Positions 17,842 through 27,222 of a stretch of 64,000 nucleotides of DNA are shown here, piece by piece. The translations under genes and the position numbers were made by a program. How positions within the stretch are numbered: position 1 is the first letter of the stretch; each line of letters begins with the position of its first letter. Origin of the DNA: Pseudomonas sp. Fl4BN1 (GTDB taxonomy: Bacteria; Pseudomonadota; Gammaproteobacteria; Pseudomonadales; Pseudomonadaceae); NCBI RefSeq assembly GCF_009908285.1, contig NZ_JAAARM010000021.1, positions 59,854-123,853 on the forward strand, given 5' to 3'. Under the pieces are notes generated by a model. That model ran no database searches, had not been told where the DNA came from, and saw nothing but the letters and a program-made list of their open reading frames with translations.

Positions 17842-18021
17842 GTGGATTAAAACCTAGCACCGGCACCTGGGGCCGGCAACTATAGCCACAGGGCACACTT
17901 GGACAAGAAGGCCTGTGTCCCCTTCACGAGCCTCAAGGACCCGCCTGCTCCATCGCCTGCGGCAGCAGCCAACACAATCAAGCATGAGGAGCTGGCAGTG
18001 AGTATTTTGTCGTAGATAGCA

Positions 18022-18048
18022 AAACGCCCCGAACCAGTCGGGGCGTTT
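18022..18048 (-). terminator. Intrinsic terminator of the pnp operon
   Basis: AAACGCCCCG-N7-CGGGGCGTTT, a 10-bp stem ending in TTT on the minus strand, 29 bases past the pnp stop. It closes the rimP-to-pnp operon. The rest of 17842-18076 shows no gene. Confidence 0.88.
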
Positions 18049-18076
18049 GCTTGTTCAGCGTAAGGCTAAAGGGAGA

Positions 18077-20182
18077 TTAAACGCCCGAAGCCTTGGCTGC
18101 TGCCACGTCTTTGATGGACAGCTTGATACGACCGCGGTTGTCCACGTCCAGTACCAGCACTTCCACTTCCTGGCCTTCTTTGAGGATGTCGGTGACTTTC
18201 TCAACGCGAGCGTCGCTCAGCATCGAGATGTGCACCAGACCGTCCTTGCCCGGCAGGATGTTGACGAAGGCGCCGAAGTCGACGATGCGCTCAACCTTAC
18301 CGACGTAGATCTTGCCGATCTCGGCTTCCGCGGTGATGCCCAGGACGCGCTGACGCGCGGCCTCTGCAGCTTCCTTGGTTTCGCCGAAGATCTTGATCGA
18401 GCCGTCGTCTTCGATGTCGATCGAAGCCTTGGTCTCTTCGCAGATCGCACGAATGGTGGCGCCGCCTTTACCGATGACATCACGGATTTTGTCGGTGTCG
18501 ATCTTCATCGCGATCATGGTCGGAGCGTTGGCCGACAGCTCGGTACGCGACTGACCGATGATCTGGTTCATCTGACCGAGGATGTTCAGGCGAGCTTCCA
18601 GGGCCTGGCCCAGGGCGATCTCCATGATTTCTTCGGTGATGCCCTTGATCTTGATGTCCATCTGCAGCGCGGTAACACCTTTGGCGGTACCGGCTACCTT
18701 GAAGTCCATGTCGCCCAGGTGGTCTTCGTCACCCAGGATGTCGGTCAGGACGGCGAACTTCTCGCCTTCTTTAACCAGACCCATGGCGATACCGGCGACC
18801 GGTGCCTTCATCGGTACACCAGCGTCCATCAGTGCCAGGGAAGCGCCGCAGACCGAAGCCATGGAGCTGGAACCGTTGGACTCGGTGATTTCCGAAACAA
18901 CACGGATGGTGTACGGGAACACGTCGGCAGCTGGCAGCATGGCCGAAACCGAACGACGGGCCAGACGGCCGTGACCGATTTCACGACGACCAGCGCCACC
19001 CATGCGACCACACTCGCCCACCGAGAACGGAGGGAAGTTGTAGTGCAGCATGAACGGGTCTTTTTTCTCGCCTTCCAGGGTGTCCAGCAGTTGCGCGTCA
19101 CGGGCGGTGCCCAGAGTTGCAACAACCAGGGCCTGAGTTTCGCCACGGGTGAACAGGGCCGAACCGTGGGTCTTTGGCAGAACACCGACTTCGATGTTCA
19201 AAGGACGTACGGTCTTGGTGTCACGGCCGTCGATACGTGGCTTGCCGTTAACGATGTTTTCGCGAACGGTGCGGTATTCGATCTCACCGAAAGCGGCTTT
19301 GACTTCGCTGGAGGAAGGCTGGCCTTCTTCACCGGACAGCTTGGCAACCACTTGGTCTTTCAGCTCGCCCAGGCGGGCATAGCGATCAGCCTTGACGGTG
19401 ATGGTGTAAGCCTGGGAGATCGCCTCGCCGAACTCGGCACGGATAGCGCCCAGCAGTGCGGTGGCTTCTGGCTGTGGAGCCCAGTTCCAGGTCGGCTTGG
19501 CAGCTTCGGCAGCCAGTTCTTTAACGGCATTGATCACAACCTGGAACTCGTCGTGAGCAAACAGTACCGCGCCCAGCATCTGGTCTTCGGTCAGTTCTTT
19601 GGCTTCCGACTCAACCATCAGCACGGCGTCAGAGGTACCGGCAACGACCATGTCCAGGCTCGAAGCTTGCTGTTGCTCGTAAGTCGGGTTCAGCAGGTAG
19701 CCGGTGCTTTCGTGGAAAGCCACGCGAGCGGCGCCAATCGGGCCGTCGAAAGGAATGCCGGAGATCGCCAGGGCCGCCGAGGTACCGATCATCGCAGCGA
19801 TGTCCGGATCGGTTTTCTTGCTGGTGGAAACCACGGTGCAGACAACCTGCACTTCGTTCATGAAGCCTTCTGGGAACAGAGGGCGGATTGGACGGTCGAT
19901 CAGACGCGAGGTCAGGGTTTCTTTCTCGGAAGGACGGCCTTCACGCTTGAAGAAACCACCAGGGATCTTACCGGCAGCGTAAGTCTTTTCCTGGTAGTGA
20001 ACGGACAGAGGGAAGAAGCCCTTGCCTGGATCCGCTTGCTTGGCGCCAACCACGGTCACCAATACGCTGACGTCGTCGTCAACGGTGACCAATACTGCGC
20101 CGGAGGCCTGACGGGCGATACGGCCAGTCTCGAGGGTGACGGTCGACTGACCGAACTGGAATTTTTTGATTACCGGGTTCAC
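18077..20182 (-). CDS. pnp: Polyribonucleotide nucleotidyltransferase (PNPase)
   Basis: 3'-5' phosphorolytic exoribonuclease and RNA degradosome component, 701 residues. There are two RNase PH domains (about 1-220 and 310-540), a KH domain at about 555-615 with the GKGG loop (IRDVIGKGGATIR), and an S1 domain at about 620-690 (GKIYVGKVERIVDFGAFV). The start is GTG with GGTAGGA in front. The 192-base gap to rpsO contains a hairpin (TTGGGC/GCCCAA arms, about 20236-20261) where RNase III processing would be expected by analogy with E. coli. Confidence 0.97.
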   Translation of the reverse strand: MNPVIKKFQFGQSTVTLETGRIARQASGAVLVTVDDDVSVLVTVVGAKQADPGKGFFPLSVHYQEKTYAAGKIPGGFFKREGRPSEKETLTSRLIDRPIRPLFPEGFMNEVQVVCTVVSTSKKTDPDIAAMIGTSAALAISGIPFDGPIGAARVAFHESTGYLLNPTYEQQQASSLDMVVAGTSDAVLMVESEAKELTEDQMLGAVLFAHDEFQVVINAVKELAAEAAKPTWNWAPQPEATALLGAIRAEFGEAISQAYTITVKADRYARLGELKDQVVAKLSGEEGQPSSSEVKAAFGEIEYRTVRENIVNGKPRIDGRDTKTVRPLNIEVGVLPKTHGSALFTRGETQALVVATLGTARDAQLLDTLEGEKKDPFMLHYNFPPFSVGECGRMGGAGRREIGHGRLARRSVSAMLPAADVFPYTIRVVSEITESNGSSSMASVCGASLALMDAGVPMKAPVAGIAMGLVKEGEKFAVLTDILGDEDHLGDMDFKVAGTAKGVTALQMDIKIKGITEEIMEIALGQALEARLNILGQMNQIIGQSRTELSANAPTMIAMKIDTDKIRDVIGKGGATIRAICEETKASIDIEDDGSIKIFGETKEAAEAARQRVLGITAEAEIGKIYVGKVERIVDFGAFVNILPGKDGLVHISMLSDARVEKVTDILKEGQEVEVLVLDVDNRGRIKLSIKDVAAAKASGV

Positions 20183-20374
20183 GGTGTCCTACCTTCTTTG
20201 TGGCTCTTGGGGAAACTGGGTTCTTGCGAAATTCTTGGGCAATGTCGGGAATCGGCCCAACGCCTGTCCAGGGTAAAACGTGTATCCAGATAAAACTTGA
20301 GGCTGGGGCCTGCCATGGGCCAGCGGGAACCCACTGACACACGGCAGACAACCAACCTCTAGCGCAATCGCTGA

Positions 20375-20644
20375 TTAGCGACGCAGACCCAGGCGACCGA
20401 TCAGAGTCTGATAACGACCCAGATCCTTGCCTTTCAGGTAGTCCAGCAGCTTACGACGCTGGTTTACCATGCGGATCAGACCACGACGGGAGTGGTGATC
20501 TTTACCGTTGGCCTTGAAGTGACCTTGCAGTTTGTTGATGTTGTGGGTCAGCAGTGCAACTTGCACTTCTGGCGAACCAGTGTCACCAACAGCTTGCTGG
20601 TAGTCAGCTACGATTTGTGCTTTTTCTTGAACGTCGAGAGCCAT
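20375..20644 (-). CDS. rpsO: 30S ribosomal protein S15
   Basis: 89-residue primary 16S rRNA-binding protein, full family length, with the conserved HxxDHHSRRGL region (KDHHSRRGLIRMVNQRRKLLDYL) at about 45-68. ATG 20644 with AAGGA upstream. It sits between truB and pnp as in enterobacteria; autoregulation at its own leader is known for S15 but cannot be confirmed here. Confidence 0.97.
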   Translation of the reverse strand: MALDVQEKAQIVADYQQAVGDTGSPEVQVALLTHNINKLQGHFKANGKDHHSRRGLIRMVNQRRKLLDYLKGKDLGRYQTLIGRLGLRR

Positions 20645-20754
20645 GAGGCAATCCTTTTTTCAGGAAACCACCCAAAGGGCAGTTTCAACAGGCCAGGGAC
20701 AAATCCCTGTATCTAAAAATGAGTAGTGACCGTGCCTGTTAACAGCCACCCTCT

Positions 20755-20778
20755 CCAGCCTGCTGTTACACAGGCTGG
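20755..20778 (-). terminator. Hairpin after truB, possible weak terminator
   Basis: CCAGCCTG-N8-CAGGCTGG, an 8-bp perfect stem seven bases past the truB stop and about 110 bases before rpsO. No T-run follows, so it may be a processing or stabilising element rather than a terminator. Confidence 0.5.
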
Positions 20779-20784
20779 TTTCGG

Positions 20785-21702
20785 TCATTCTGACCGAATC
20801 AAGCGACGCGGCGCGATGCGCCCGTCTTCGCTCACTTCACCGATACCGATGAAGCGACCATTGTGATCCTGTACCCGCACCATGCCGAACTTCGGTGCAT
20901 CGGGGGCACGTACTGGCTGGCCATTGAGCCAATAGAACGCACTGTGCTCCGAGAACTGCAACAACGGCCAATCCAGCAGGCCACTGTCCGATGGCATCAG
21001 GAAACGGTCTACCGCTTCGTTGCCGCCTTCGGCGTGCACTGCTTCCAGCTCTTCCAGGGTGACCGTCTGGGCCAGGCTGAAAGGTCCGGCCTGGGTCCGC
21101 CGCAGTGCCGCGACATAAGCACCACAACCCAGTTTTTCACCAATATCTTCCACCAGGGTACGGATATAGGTGCCTTTGCTGCAGTCCACCGCCAGGCGGG
21201 CAGTGTCGCCTTCACAGGCGAGTAATTCCAAGCGCGCAATAGTAACAGAACGCGGTTCGCGCTCCACCACTTCCCCTGCACGAGCCAGTTTGTAAAGCGG
21301 CTGGCCATCGCGCTTGAGGGCAGAGTACATCGGCGGTATCTGTTTGATTTGACCACGAAACCCGGGCAATACCGCTTCGATATCGGTACGACCAACGGTC
21401 ACCTCGCGCTCCAGCAAAACCTCGCCTTCAGCGTCCGCGGTGGTGGTGGTCTTGCCCAATTGCATCAGGGTTTCATAACCCTTGTCGGAATCGAGCAGAT
21501 ACTGCGAGAACTTGGTGGCTTCACCAAAGCACAACGGCAAGACGCCGGTGGCCAGGGGGTCGAGACTGCCGGTATGACCGGCCTTCTCGGCATTGAGCAA
21601 CCAACGGACCTTCTGCAAAGCCGCGTTGGAGGTAAAACCCAGCGGCTTGTCCAGGAGGATGATGCCGCTGACGTTACGACGGATACGCTTGACCTGAGCC
21701 AC
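20785..21702 (-). CDS. truB: tRNA pseudouridine(55) synthase
   Basis: Makes pseudouridine 55 in the T loop of tRNAs. The 305 residues include the catalytic-Asp motif HTGSLDPLATGVLP at about 40-53, the KGTYIRTLVEDIG motif near 175, and a C-terminal PUA-like end. The start is GTG at 21702, three bases after the rbfA stop; its AAGGAG ribosome site overlaps the last rbfA codons, so translation is coupled. Confidence 0.96.
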   Translation of the reverse strand: MAQVKRIRRNVSGIILLDKPLGFTSNAALQKVRWLLNAEKAGHTGSLDPLATGVLPLCFGEATKFSQYLLDSDKGYETLMQLGKTTTTADAEGEVLLEREVTVGRTDIEAVLPGFRGQIKQIPPMYSALKRDGQPLYKLARAGEVVEREPRSVTIARLELLACEGDTARLAVDCSKGTYIRTLVEDIGEKLGCGAYVAALRRTQAGPFSLAQTVTLEELEAVHAEGGNEAVDRFLMPSDSGLLDWPLLQFSEHSAFYWLNGQPVRAPDAPKFGMVRVQDHNGRFIGIGEVSEDGRIAPRRLIRSE

Positions 21703-21705
21703 CGC

Positions 21706-22104
21706 TTACTCCTTGGCGTCGTCAGGGGCAGGCGCGGCGTGCTGGCTGTCTTCTGCCACGGCACGCTCGATCAGGGCCGACAAATGCGCTCCGCGAACCA
21801 CGCTTTCATCGTAATGGAAGTGCAGTTGCGGCACGCTGCGCAGCTTCATTTCACGCGCCAACTGCATGCGCAGGAAGCCTGCCGCCGAGTTCAGCACCTT
21901 GATGCTCTGGGTGATTTCTTCAGCGTTTTCCTGGCCCATCACGGTGATGAAAATCTTCGCGTGACCAACGTCGCGACTGACTTCCACGGCGGTGATAGTC
22001 ACCAGGCCGACGCGTGGATCTTTGACTTCACGACGGATCAGCTGCGCCAGTTCGCGCTGCATCTGATCACCGATACGTTGGGTACGGCTGTATTCTTTTG
22101 CCAT
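21706..22104 (-). CDS. rbfA: 30S ribosome-binding factor A
   Basis: 132-residue KH-fold protein needed for 16S 5'-end maturation and cold adaptation. The N-terminus EYSRTQRIGDQMQRELAQLIRR and the FNVS-type middle region (VLNSAAGFLRMQLARE) match the family. The C-terminal tail (AAPAPDDAKE) is a short disordered extension. ATG 22104 lacks a strong ribosome site. It follows infB after a hairpin. Confidence 0.95.
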   Translation of the reverse strand: MAKEYSRTQRIGDQMQRELAQLIRREVKDPRVGLVTITAVEVSRDVGHAKIFITVMGQENAEEITQSIKVLNSAAGFLRMQLAREMKLRSVPQLHFHYDESVVRGAHLSALIERAVAEDSQHAAPAPDDAKE

Positions 22105-22158
22105 GTCTTGTTACCTGTTACTGCCTCACGGTGAAACCCGTGTGGTCTGAAAGCGGCA

Positions 22159-22192
22159 AACGCCCGGCCTGACAGAAGCCAGACCGGGCGTT
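22159..22192 (-). terminator. Hairpin between infB and rbfA
   Basis: AACGCCCGG and CCGGGCGTT arms with further pairing of CCTG/CAGA, followed on the minus strand by TTTGCC. It is terminator-like within the operon, so probably partial attenuation or an mRNA processing site. Confidence 0.65.
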
Positions 22193-22263
22193 GCGTTTAG
22201 AGTCCGCCAGTGGCGCCGTGCAATTGCATGCGGCTGACCATGGCGGCTCTTGAAGTGCGCGAG

Positions 22264-24789
22264 TTAGAGGCTGCGAGCAACCTGAACCTTCTCGAAGACT
22301 TCGATCTTGTCACCGACTTTGACGTCGTTGTAGCTCTTCACGCCGATACCGCATTCCATGCCGGCACGTACTTCGGAAGCGTCATCCTTGAAGCGGCGCA
22401 GGGATTCCAGCTCGCCTTCGAAGATAACGATGTCTTCACGCAGTACGCGGATTGGACGGTTACGGTGAACAACACCTTCGATGACCATGCAACCTGCGAT
22501 CGCACCAAACTTCGGCGAACGGAATACGTCGCGAACTTCGGCAATGCCCAGGATGTTCTCGCGAACGTCGCTGCCCAGCATACCGGTCAGGGCTTTCTTG
22601 ACGTCTTCGATGATGTCGTAGATCACGTTGTAGTAACGCATATCCAGACCTTCCTGCTCGACGATCTTCCGTGCGCCAGCATCGGCACGCACGTTGAAGC
22701 CGAACAGTACAGCATTGGAAGCCAGTGCCAGGTTGGCGTCGCTTTCGGTGATACCACCGACGCCGCCGCCGACTACGCGCACTTGCACTTCGTCGTTGCC
22801 CAGGCCATTCAGAGCGCCTTGCAGAGCTTCCAACGAACCACGAACGTCAGATTTGAGGACGATGTTAAGCGTCTTCTTCTCTTCCTGGCCCATGTTTTCG
22901 AAGATGTTTTCCAGCTTGCCGGCGTGAGCACGGGCCAGCTTGACTTCACGGAACTTGCCTTGACGGAACAGAGCCACTTCACGGGCTTTCTTCTCGTCGG
23001 CAACCACGCTCATCTCGTCGCCAGCGTCCGGAGTACCGTCCAGGCCGAGGATCTCGACAGGGATGGAAGGACCGGCTTCCTTGATTGGCTTGCCGTTCTC
23101 GTCGAGCATGGCACGAACGCGGCCGTAGTTCGAACCGACCAGCACCATGTCGCCTTGACGCAGGGTACCGTCTTGAACCAGCACGGTCGCCACTGGGCCA
23201 CGGCCCTTGTCGAGACGGGACTCAACCACAACACCGCGACCTGGAGCCGAAGGCGTTGCTTTCAGCTCAAGAACCTCAGCTTGCAGCAGGACGGCTTCCA
23301 GCAGGTCGTCGACACCGGTACCCATTTTTGCGGATACAGGCACGAACGGCGTATCACCGCCCCACTCTTCGGAGGTCACGCCGTGAACCGACAGTTCACT
23401 GCGGATGCGATCGAGGTCGGCACCTGGCTTGTCGATCTTGTTCACAGCAACAACCAGCGGTACGCCAGCAGCCTTGGCATGCTGAACGGCTTCGATGGTC
23501 TGCGGCATTACGCCGTCATCTGCTGCCACGACCAGAATCACGATGTCAGTCGCCTTGGCCCCACGAGCACGCATTGCGGTAAACGCGGCGTGTCCCGGGG
23601 TGTCAAGGAAGGTGACCATGCCGCGTTCGGTTTCAACGTGGTAGGCACCAATGTGCTGGGTAATACCACCGGCTTCGCCCGCGGCCACTTTGGCACGACG
23701 GATGTAGTCCAGCAGCGAGGTTTTACCATGGTCAACGTGGCCCATTACGGTCACGACTGGCGCACGGGAAACCGCTTCACCTTCAAACTTCAGGGACTCG
23801 GCCAGGGAGTCTTCCAGGGCCGTGTCGCTGACCAGGGTCACTTTGTGGCCCAGCTCTTCAGCAACCAACTGGGCAGTTTCCTGGTCCAGTACCTGGTTGA
23901 TGGTGGCTGGAGTACCCAGCTTGAACATGAACTTGATGATTTCAGCAGCCTTGACCGACATCTGCTGGGCGAGATCGCCCACAGTGATGGTCTCGCCGAT
24001 CTTCACTTCGCGCACGACAGGCCCGGTAGGGCTCTGGAAACCGTGAGCATTGCGCTTCTTCAGCTTGGCCTTGCCGCGACCACCACGACGGAAACCGTCG
24101 CTTTCTTCGTCGGTAGTACGTGGAGCCACGCGCGGCGCAGGCGCCTTTTCCTTGACCGAAGCACGGTGCGGAGCGTTTTTGCGCTCGCCGTCACTGTTGC
24201 CACGACGACTGCTATCGTCGCTGCGAGGTTTGTCGGGACGACGTGGCTCTTCGCGCTTGCGAGCATCCGCTGCCGGAGCAGGGGCCGCAGCCGGTGCGTC
24301 TTGCACGGCTGCCGCAGCTACGGGAGCAGGAGCAGGAGCCGCAACTGCTTCTGCCACTGCAGGTTGCGCAGTAGCAGGCTGGCGACGGGCTTCTTCTTCG
24401 GCGCGACGCTTGGCTTCTTCTTCAGCCTTCTGACGAGCAGCATTGTCTACTGCGCGACGCTCTTCCAGTTCGCGTTGACGCTCGGCTTCGATTTCTTCCG
24501 GGCTGCGCTGCACGAAGACTTTCTTCTTGCGCACTTCAACGCTGATGCTCTTGCTGCCAGCGACACGTAGGGTGCTGGTGGTCTTGCGCTGCAAAGTGAT
24601 CTTGCGTGGTTCTTCCACTTTCGCCTTGTGGCTGCTTTTCAAGTGAGTCAGCAACGATTGCTTCTCACTATCGCTCACATGTTCCTCGGCGGCGGTGTGC
24701 GGCAGACCTGCCTCACGCATCTGCTGCAGCAGGCGCTCTACCGGTGTTTTGACCTCATCGGCCAGTTGTTTCACCGTGACTTGCGTCAT
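22264..24789 (-). CDS. infB: Translation initiation factor IF-2
   Basis: GTPase that delivers fMet-tRNA to the 30S subunit; 841 residues. There is an IF2N domain at 1-50 (TQVTVKQLADEVKTPVERLL), a long charged and Ala/Pro-rich linker with a coiled coil at about 90-140, a second IF2N domain near 260, and the G domain from about 340 with GHVDHGKTS, DTPGHAAF and NKIDKPGADLD, then domains II-IV. ATG 24789 has AGGAGAG. Shorter forms from internal starts are known in E. coli but are not decidable here. Confidence 0.97.
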   Translation of the reverse strand: MTQVTVKQLADEVKTPVERLLQQMREAGLPHTAAEEHVSDSEKQSLLTHLKSSHKAKVEEPRKITLQRKTTSTLRVAGSKSISVEVRKKKVFVQRSPEEIEAERQRELEERRAVDNAARQKAEEEAKRRAEEEARRQPATAQPAVAEAVAAPAPAPVAAAAVQDAPAAAPAPAADARKREEPRRPDKPRSDDSSRRGNSDGERKNAPHRASVKEKAPAPRVAPRTTDEESDGFRRGGRGKAKLKKRNAHGFQSPTGPVVREVKIGETITVGDLAQQMSVKAAEIIKFMFKLGTPATINQVLDQETAQLVAEELGHKVTLVSDTALEDSLAESLKFEGEAVSRAPVVTVMGHVDHGKTSLLDYIRRAKVAAGEAGGITQHIGAYHVETERGMVTFLDTPGHAAFTAMRARGAKATDIVILVVAADDGVMPQTIEAVQHAKAAGVPLVVAVNKIDKPGADLDRIRSELSVHGVTSEEWGGDTPFVPVSAKMGTGVDDLLEAVLLQAEVLELKATPSAPGRGVVVESRLDKGRGPVATVLVQDGTLRQGDMVLVGSNYGRVRAMLDENGKPIKEAGPSIPVEILGLDGTPDAGDEMSVVADEKKAREVALFRQGKFREVKLARAHAGKLENIFENMGQEEKKTLNIVLKSDVRGSLEALQGALNGLGNDEVQVRVVGGGVGGITESDANLALASNAVLFGFNVRADAGARKIVEQEGLDMRYYNVIYDIIEDVKKALTGMLGSDVRENILGIAEVRDVFRSPKFGAIAGCMVIEGVVHRNRPIRVLREDIVIFEGELESLRRFKDDASEVRAGMECGIGVKSYNDVKVGDKIEVFEKVQVARSL

Positions 24790-24816
24790 GCACTTCTCTC
24801 CTCAGGCCGCGCCTAA

Positions 24817-26298
24817 TTACTCGAACCAATGGGCTCGGGCGGCCATGATCAACTTGCCGGCACGATCATCGTCAATGCCGTCGATGTCGAGCAGGTCGTC
24901 AATAGACTGCTCGGCCAGGTCTTCGCGGGTAATTACGCCGCGCACCGCCAGTTCCATCGCCAAATCCTTGTCCATACCCTCAAGCGAGAGCAGGTCTTCG
25001 GCCGGATGGGCGTCTGCCAGCTTTTCCTCAGTAGCGATGGCTTTAGTCAACAAACGATCCTTGGCCCGAGCGCGAAGCTCGTTGACAGTGTCTTCGTCAA
25101 AGCCGTCGATGTTGAGCATTTCTTCCAGCGGTACGTAGGCAATCTCTTCCAGGCTGGTGAAGCCTTCATCTACCAGCACCTGTGCCAGGTCTTCGTCGAC
25201 TTCCAACTCGTCGATGAAGTTGCGCAGGATGTCGCCGGTTTCTGCTTGCTGCTTAGCCTGGATGTCCGATTCGGTCATCACGTTCAGGGTCCAGCCAGTC
25301 AACTGGCTAGCCAGACGCACGTTCTGACCACCGCGACCGATGGCCTGAGCCAGATTGTCTGCGCCAACGGCGATGTCCATGGCATGGGCATCTTCGTCAA
25401 CGATAATTGCCGCGACTTCCGCCGGCGACATGGCGTTGATCACGAACTGCGCCGGGTTCTCATCCCACAGGACGATATCCACACGCTCACCGCCCAACTC
25501 ACCGGATACGGCCTGGACGCGCGAACCGCGCATACCAATGCACGCGCCTTGCGGGTCGATGCGTTTGTCTTTGGAGCGGACCGCGATCTTGGCCCGCGAA
25601 CCCGGATCACGGGAAGCGGCCATTACTTCGATCAGGCCTTCGGCAATTTCCGGCACTTCGATACGGAACAGCTCGATCAGCATTTCCGGCGCAGTACGCG
25701 ACAGGATCAGCTGCGGGCCGCGGTTCTCGGTGCGGATTTCCTTGAGCAGCGCACGCAGACGCACACCGACACGGAAAGTCTCACGGGAGATGATGTCTTC
25801 ACGGGCCAGCAACGCTTCAGCGTTGTTACCCAAGTCGACGATCACGTTGTCACGTGTCACTTTTTTCACGGTGCCGGAGATAATTTCCCCCAGGCGCTCG
25901 CGATAGGCATCAACCACCTGTGCGCGCTCGGCTTCGCGAACCTTCTGCACGATGACCTGCTTGGCGGTCTGGGCAGCGATACGGCCGAATTCGATGGACT
26001 CGATTTTCTCTTCGATCACATCACCGACTTTGGCATCGGGATGAGTCTCGTGAGCTTTGCTCAACCAGGTCTCAACCGCTGGATCATCCAGATCGGCCTC
26101 TTCGACCACTGTCCAGCGACGGAAAGTCTCGTAGGAACCGGTGTGGCGATTGATTTCCACACGCAGGTCCACTTCGTCTTCAAAACGCTTTTTGGTAGCC
26201 GTGGCCAAAGCCAGCTCCAGCGCTTCAAAAATCACGCTTGCCGGTACACCCTTTTCATTGGATACCGACTCAACAACCAGCAGTACTTCTTTGCTCAT
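24817..26298 (-). CDS. nusA: Transcription termination/antitermination protein NusA
   Basis: RNA polymerase-binding elongation factor, 493 residues. It has an N-terminal polymerase-binding domain (MSKEVLLVVESVSNEKGV), an S1 domain at about 135-200, two KH domains at about 230-345 (GMRGSRVQAVSGELGGERVD), and two acidic C-terminal repeats to the end (EDLAQVLVDEGFTSLEEIA; LAMELAVRGVITREDLAE). The open frame reaches 26319, but ATG 26298 gives the family start and length. It follows rimP and precedes infB, as usual. Confidence 0.97.
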   Translation of the reverse strand: MSKEVLLVVESVSNEKGVPASVIFEALELALATATKKRFEDEVDLRVEINRHTGSYETFRRWTVVEEADLDDPAVETWLSKAHETHPDAKVGDVIEEKIESIEFGRIAAQTAKQVIVQKVREAERAQVVDAYRERLGEIISGTVKKVTRDNVIVDLGNNAEALLAREDIISRETFRVGVRLRALLKEIRTENRGPQLILSRTAPEMLIELFRIEVPEIAEGLIEVMAASRDPGSRAKIAVRSKDKRIDPQGACIGMRGSRVQAVSGELGGERVDIVLWDENPAQFVINAMSPAEVAAIIVDEDAHAMDIAVGADNLAQAIGRGGQNVRLASQLTGWTLNVMTESDIQAKQQAETGDILRNFIDELEVDEDLAQVLVDEGFTSLEEIAYVPLEEMLNIDGFDEDTVNELRARAKDRLLTKAIATEEKLADAHPAEDLLSLEGMDKDLAMELAVRGVITREDLAEQSIDDLLDIDGIDDDRAGKLIMAARAHWFE

Positions 26299-26345
26299 CG
26301 TACGCCTCGCCTTTCGCAAGCCATTGGATCCGCGGGATCCGCGTC

Positions 26346-26804
26346 TCAGTCAAAACTGGGAATTATGTTGGCCTTGTCGACCATATCGATCGGCAACAAG
26401 AATTCGTGGTCATCCACTTGCACCACGACATCCTGCTCCTCCACCCCGCGGAGAAGGCCCTGAAAGTTACGCCGACCTTCGAAGGGCGAGCGCAGCTTGA
26501 TCTTCACTTGCTCACCGACATACTTGGCAAACTGTTCAAGAGTGAACAGCGGGCGTTCCATGCCTGGAGAGGAAACTTCAAGGGTGTACTCAACGGCGAT
26601 CGGATCTTCTACGTCGAGAACACCGCTGATCTGACGGCTGACGATGGCACAATCGTCCACCAGCACGCCGCCTTCTTTATCAATGTAAACGCGCAACATT
26701 GAGTGGCGGCCCTGAGCCGAAAACTCGATACCCCAGCATTCATAGCCAAGGGCCACGACCACCGGGGCCAACAAGGCCTGCAACTGTTCTAGCTTGCTCG
26801 ACAC
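26346..26804 (-). CDS. rimP: Ribosome maturation factor RimP
   Basis: 152-residue 30S assembly factor. It contains the conserved GYECWGIEF near residue 22, LEVSSPGMERPL near 80, and the SH3-like C-terminal region (VVVQVDDHEFLLPIDMVDKA). GTG 26804, preceded by GAGGGG, gives the conserved MSSKLEQLQ start; an upstream ATG at 26822 in the same frame is less likely. It is the first protein gene of the metY-nusA-infB operon. Confidence 0.95.
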   Translation of the reverse strand: MSSKLEQLQALLAPVVVALGYECWGIEFSAQGRHSMLRVYIDKEGGVLVDDCAIVSRQISGVLDVEDPIAVEYTLEVSSPGMERPLFTLEQFAKYVGEQVKIKLRSPFEGRRNFQGLLRGVEEQDVVVQVDDHEFLLPIDMVDKANIIPSFD

Positions 26805-26839
26805 CTGAACCCCCTCGTGCATGCTTATGCAAATAAAAA

Positions 26840-26856
26840 ATGGGCGAAACGCCCAT
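26840..26856 (-). terminator. Terminator-like hairpin before rimP
   Basis: ATGGGCG-AAA-CGCCCAT followed on the minus strand by TTTTTTATTTG. It lies between the initiator tRNA and rimP, so it would limit read-through into the operon. Confidence 0.8.
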
Positions 26857-26862
26857 CCCGGA

Positions 26863-26884
26863 AACGCCGTCGAATAGCGGCGTT
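26863..26884 (-). terminator. Second hairpin in the metY-rimP leader
   Basis: AACGCCG-N8-CGGCGTT, a 7-bp stem stacked just upstream (in transcription) of the previous hairpin. It has no T-run of its own. Confidence 0.55.
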
Positions 26885-26906
26885 ATAAAGTGTCCAGCTA
26901 ACAAAA

Positions 26907-26924
26907 AGCCCCTGAAAAGGGGCT
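26907..26924 (-). terminator. Terminator after initiator tRNA
   Basis: AGCCCC-TGAAAA-GGGGCT followed on the minus strand by TTTTGT, ten bases past the tRNA 3' end. Confidence 0.85.
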
Positions 26925-26934
26925 CCGCTAAAAC

Positions 26935-27011
<77 letters not shown>

Positions 27012-27078
27012 ACAAAGCTGGGGCGGAAGTATACGACTGATCCCTTTTTGGGTCAATGTAACCTTCCACCTACAAGAA

Positions 27079-27096
27079 AGCCCGCAACAGCGGGCT
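27079..27096 (-). terminator. Terminator after tRNA-Leu
   Basis: AGCCCGC-AACA-GCGGGCT followed on the minus strand by TTCTTG, 12 bases past the tRNA-Leu 3' end. Confidence 0.8.
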
Positions 27097-27107
27097 CTCC
27101 TGATAAT

Positions 27108-27193
27108 TGGTACCGAGAAGGGGACTCGAACCCCTACACCCTATGGGCACAACCACCTCAAGGTTGCGTGTCTACCAATTCCACCACCTCGGC
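27108..27193 (-). tRNA. tRNA-Leu (anticodon GAG)
   Basis: 86 bases with the long variable arm of a class II tRNA and encoded CCA. The minus strand starts GCCGAGGTGGTGGAATTGG, the anticodon loop is CTTGAGGT, the T loop is TTCGAGT, and it ends CTCGGTACCA. It lies 29 bases after secG on the same strand. Confidence 0.97.
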
Positions 27194-27222
27194 ATAGACT
27201 ACGTTACTGCATGAAACTCTTC

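Noticed and set aside
20236..20261. Hairpin between rpsO and pnp as a terminator
   Set aside because: Only six base pairs close a 14-base loop and there is no T-run; an RNase III processing site is more likely by analogy with E. coli.
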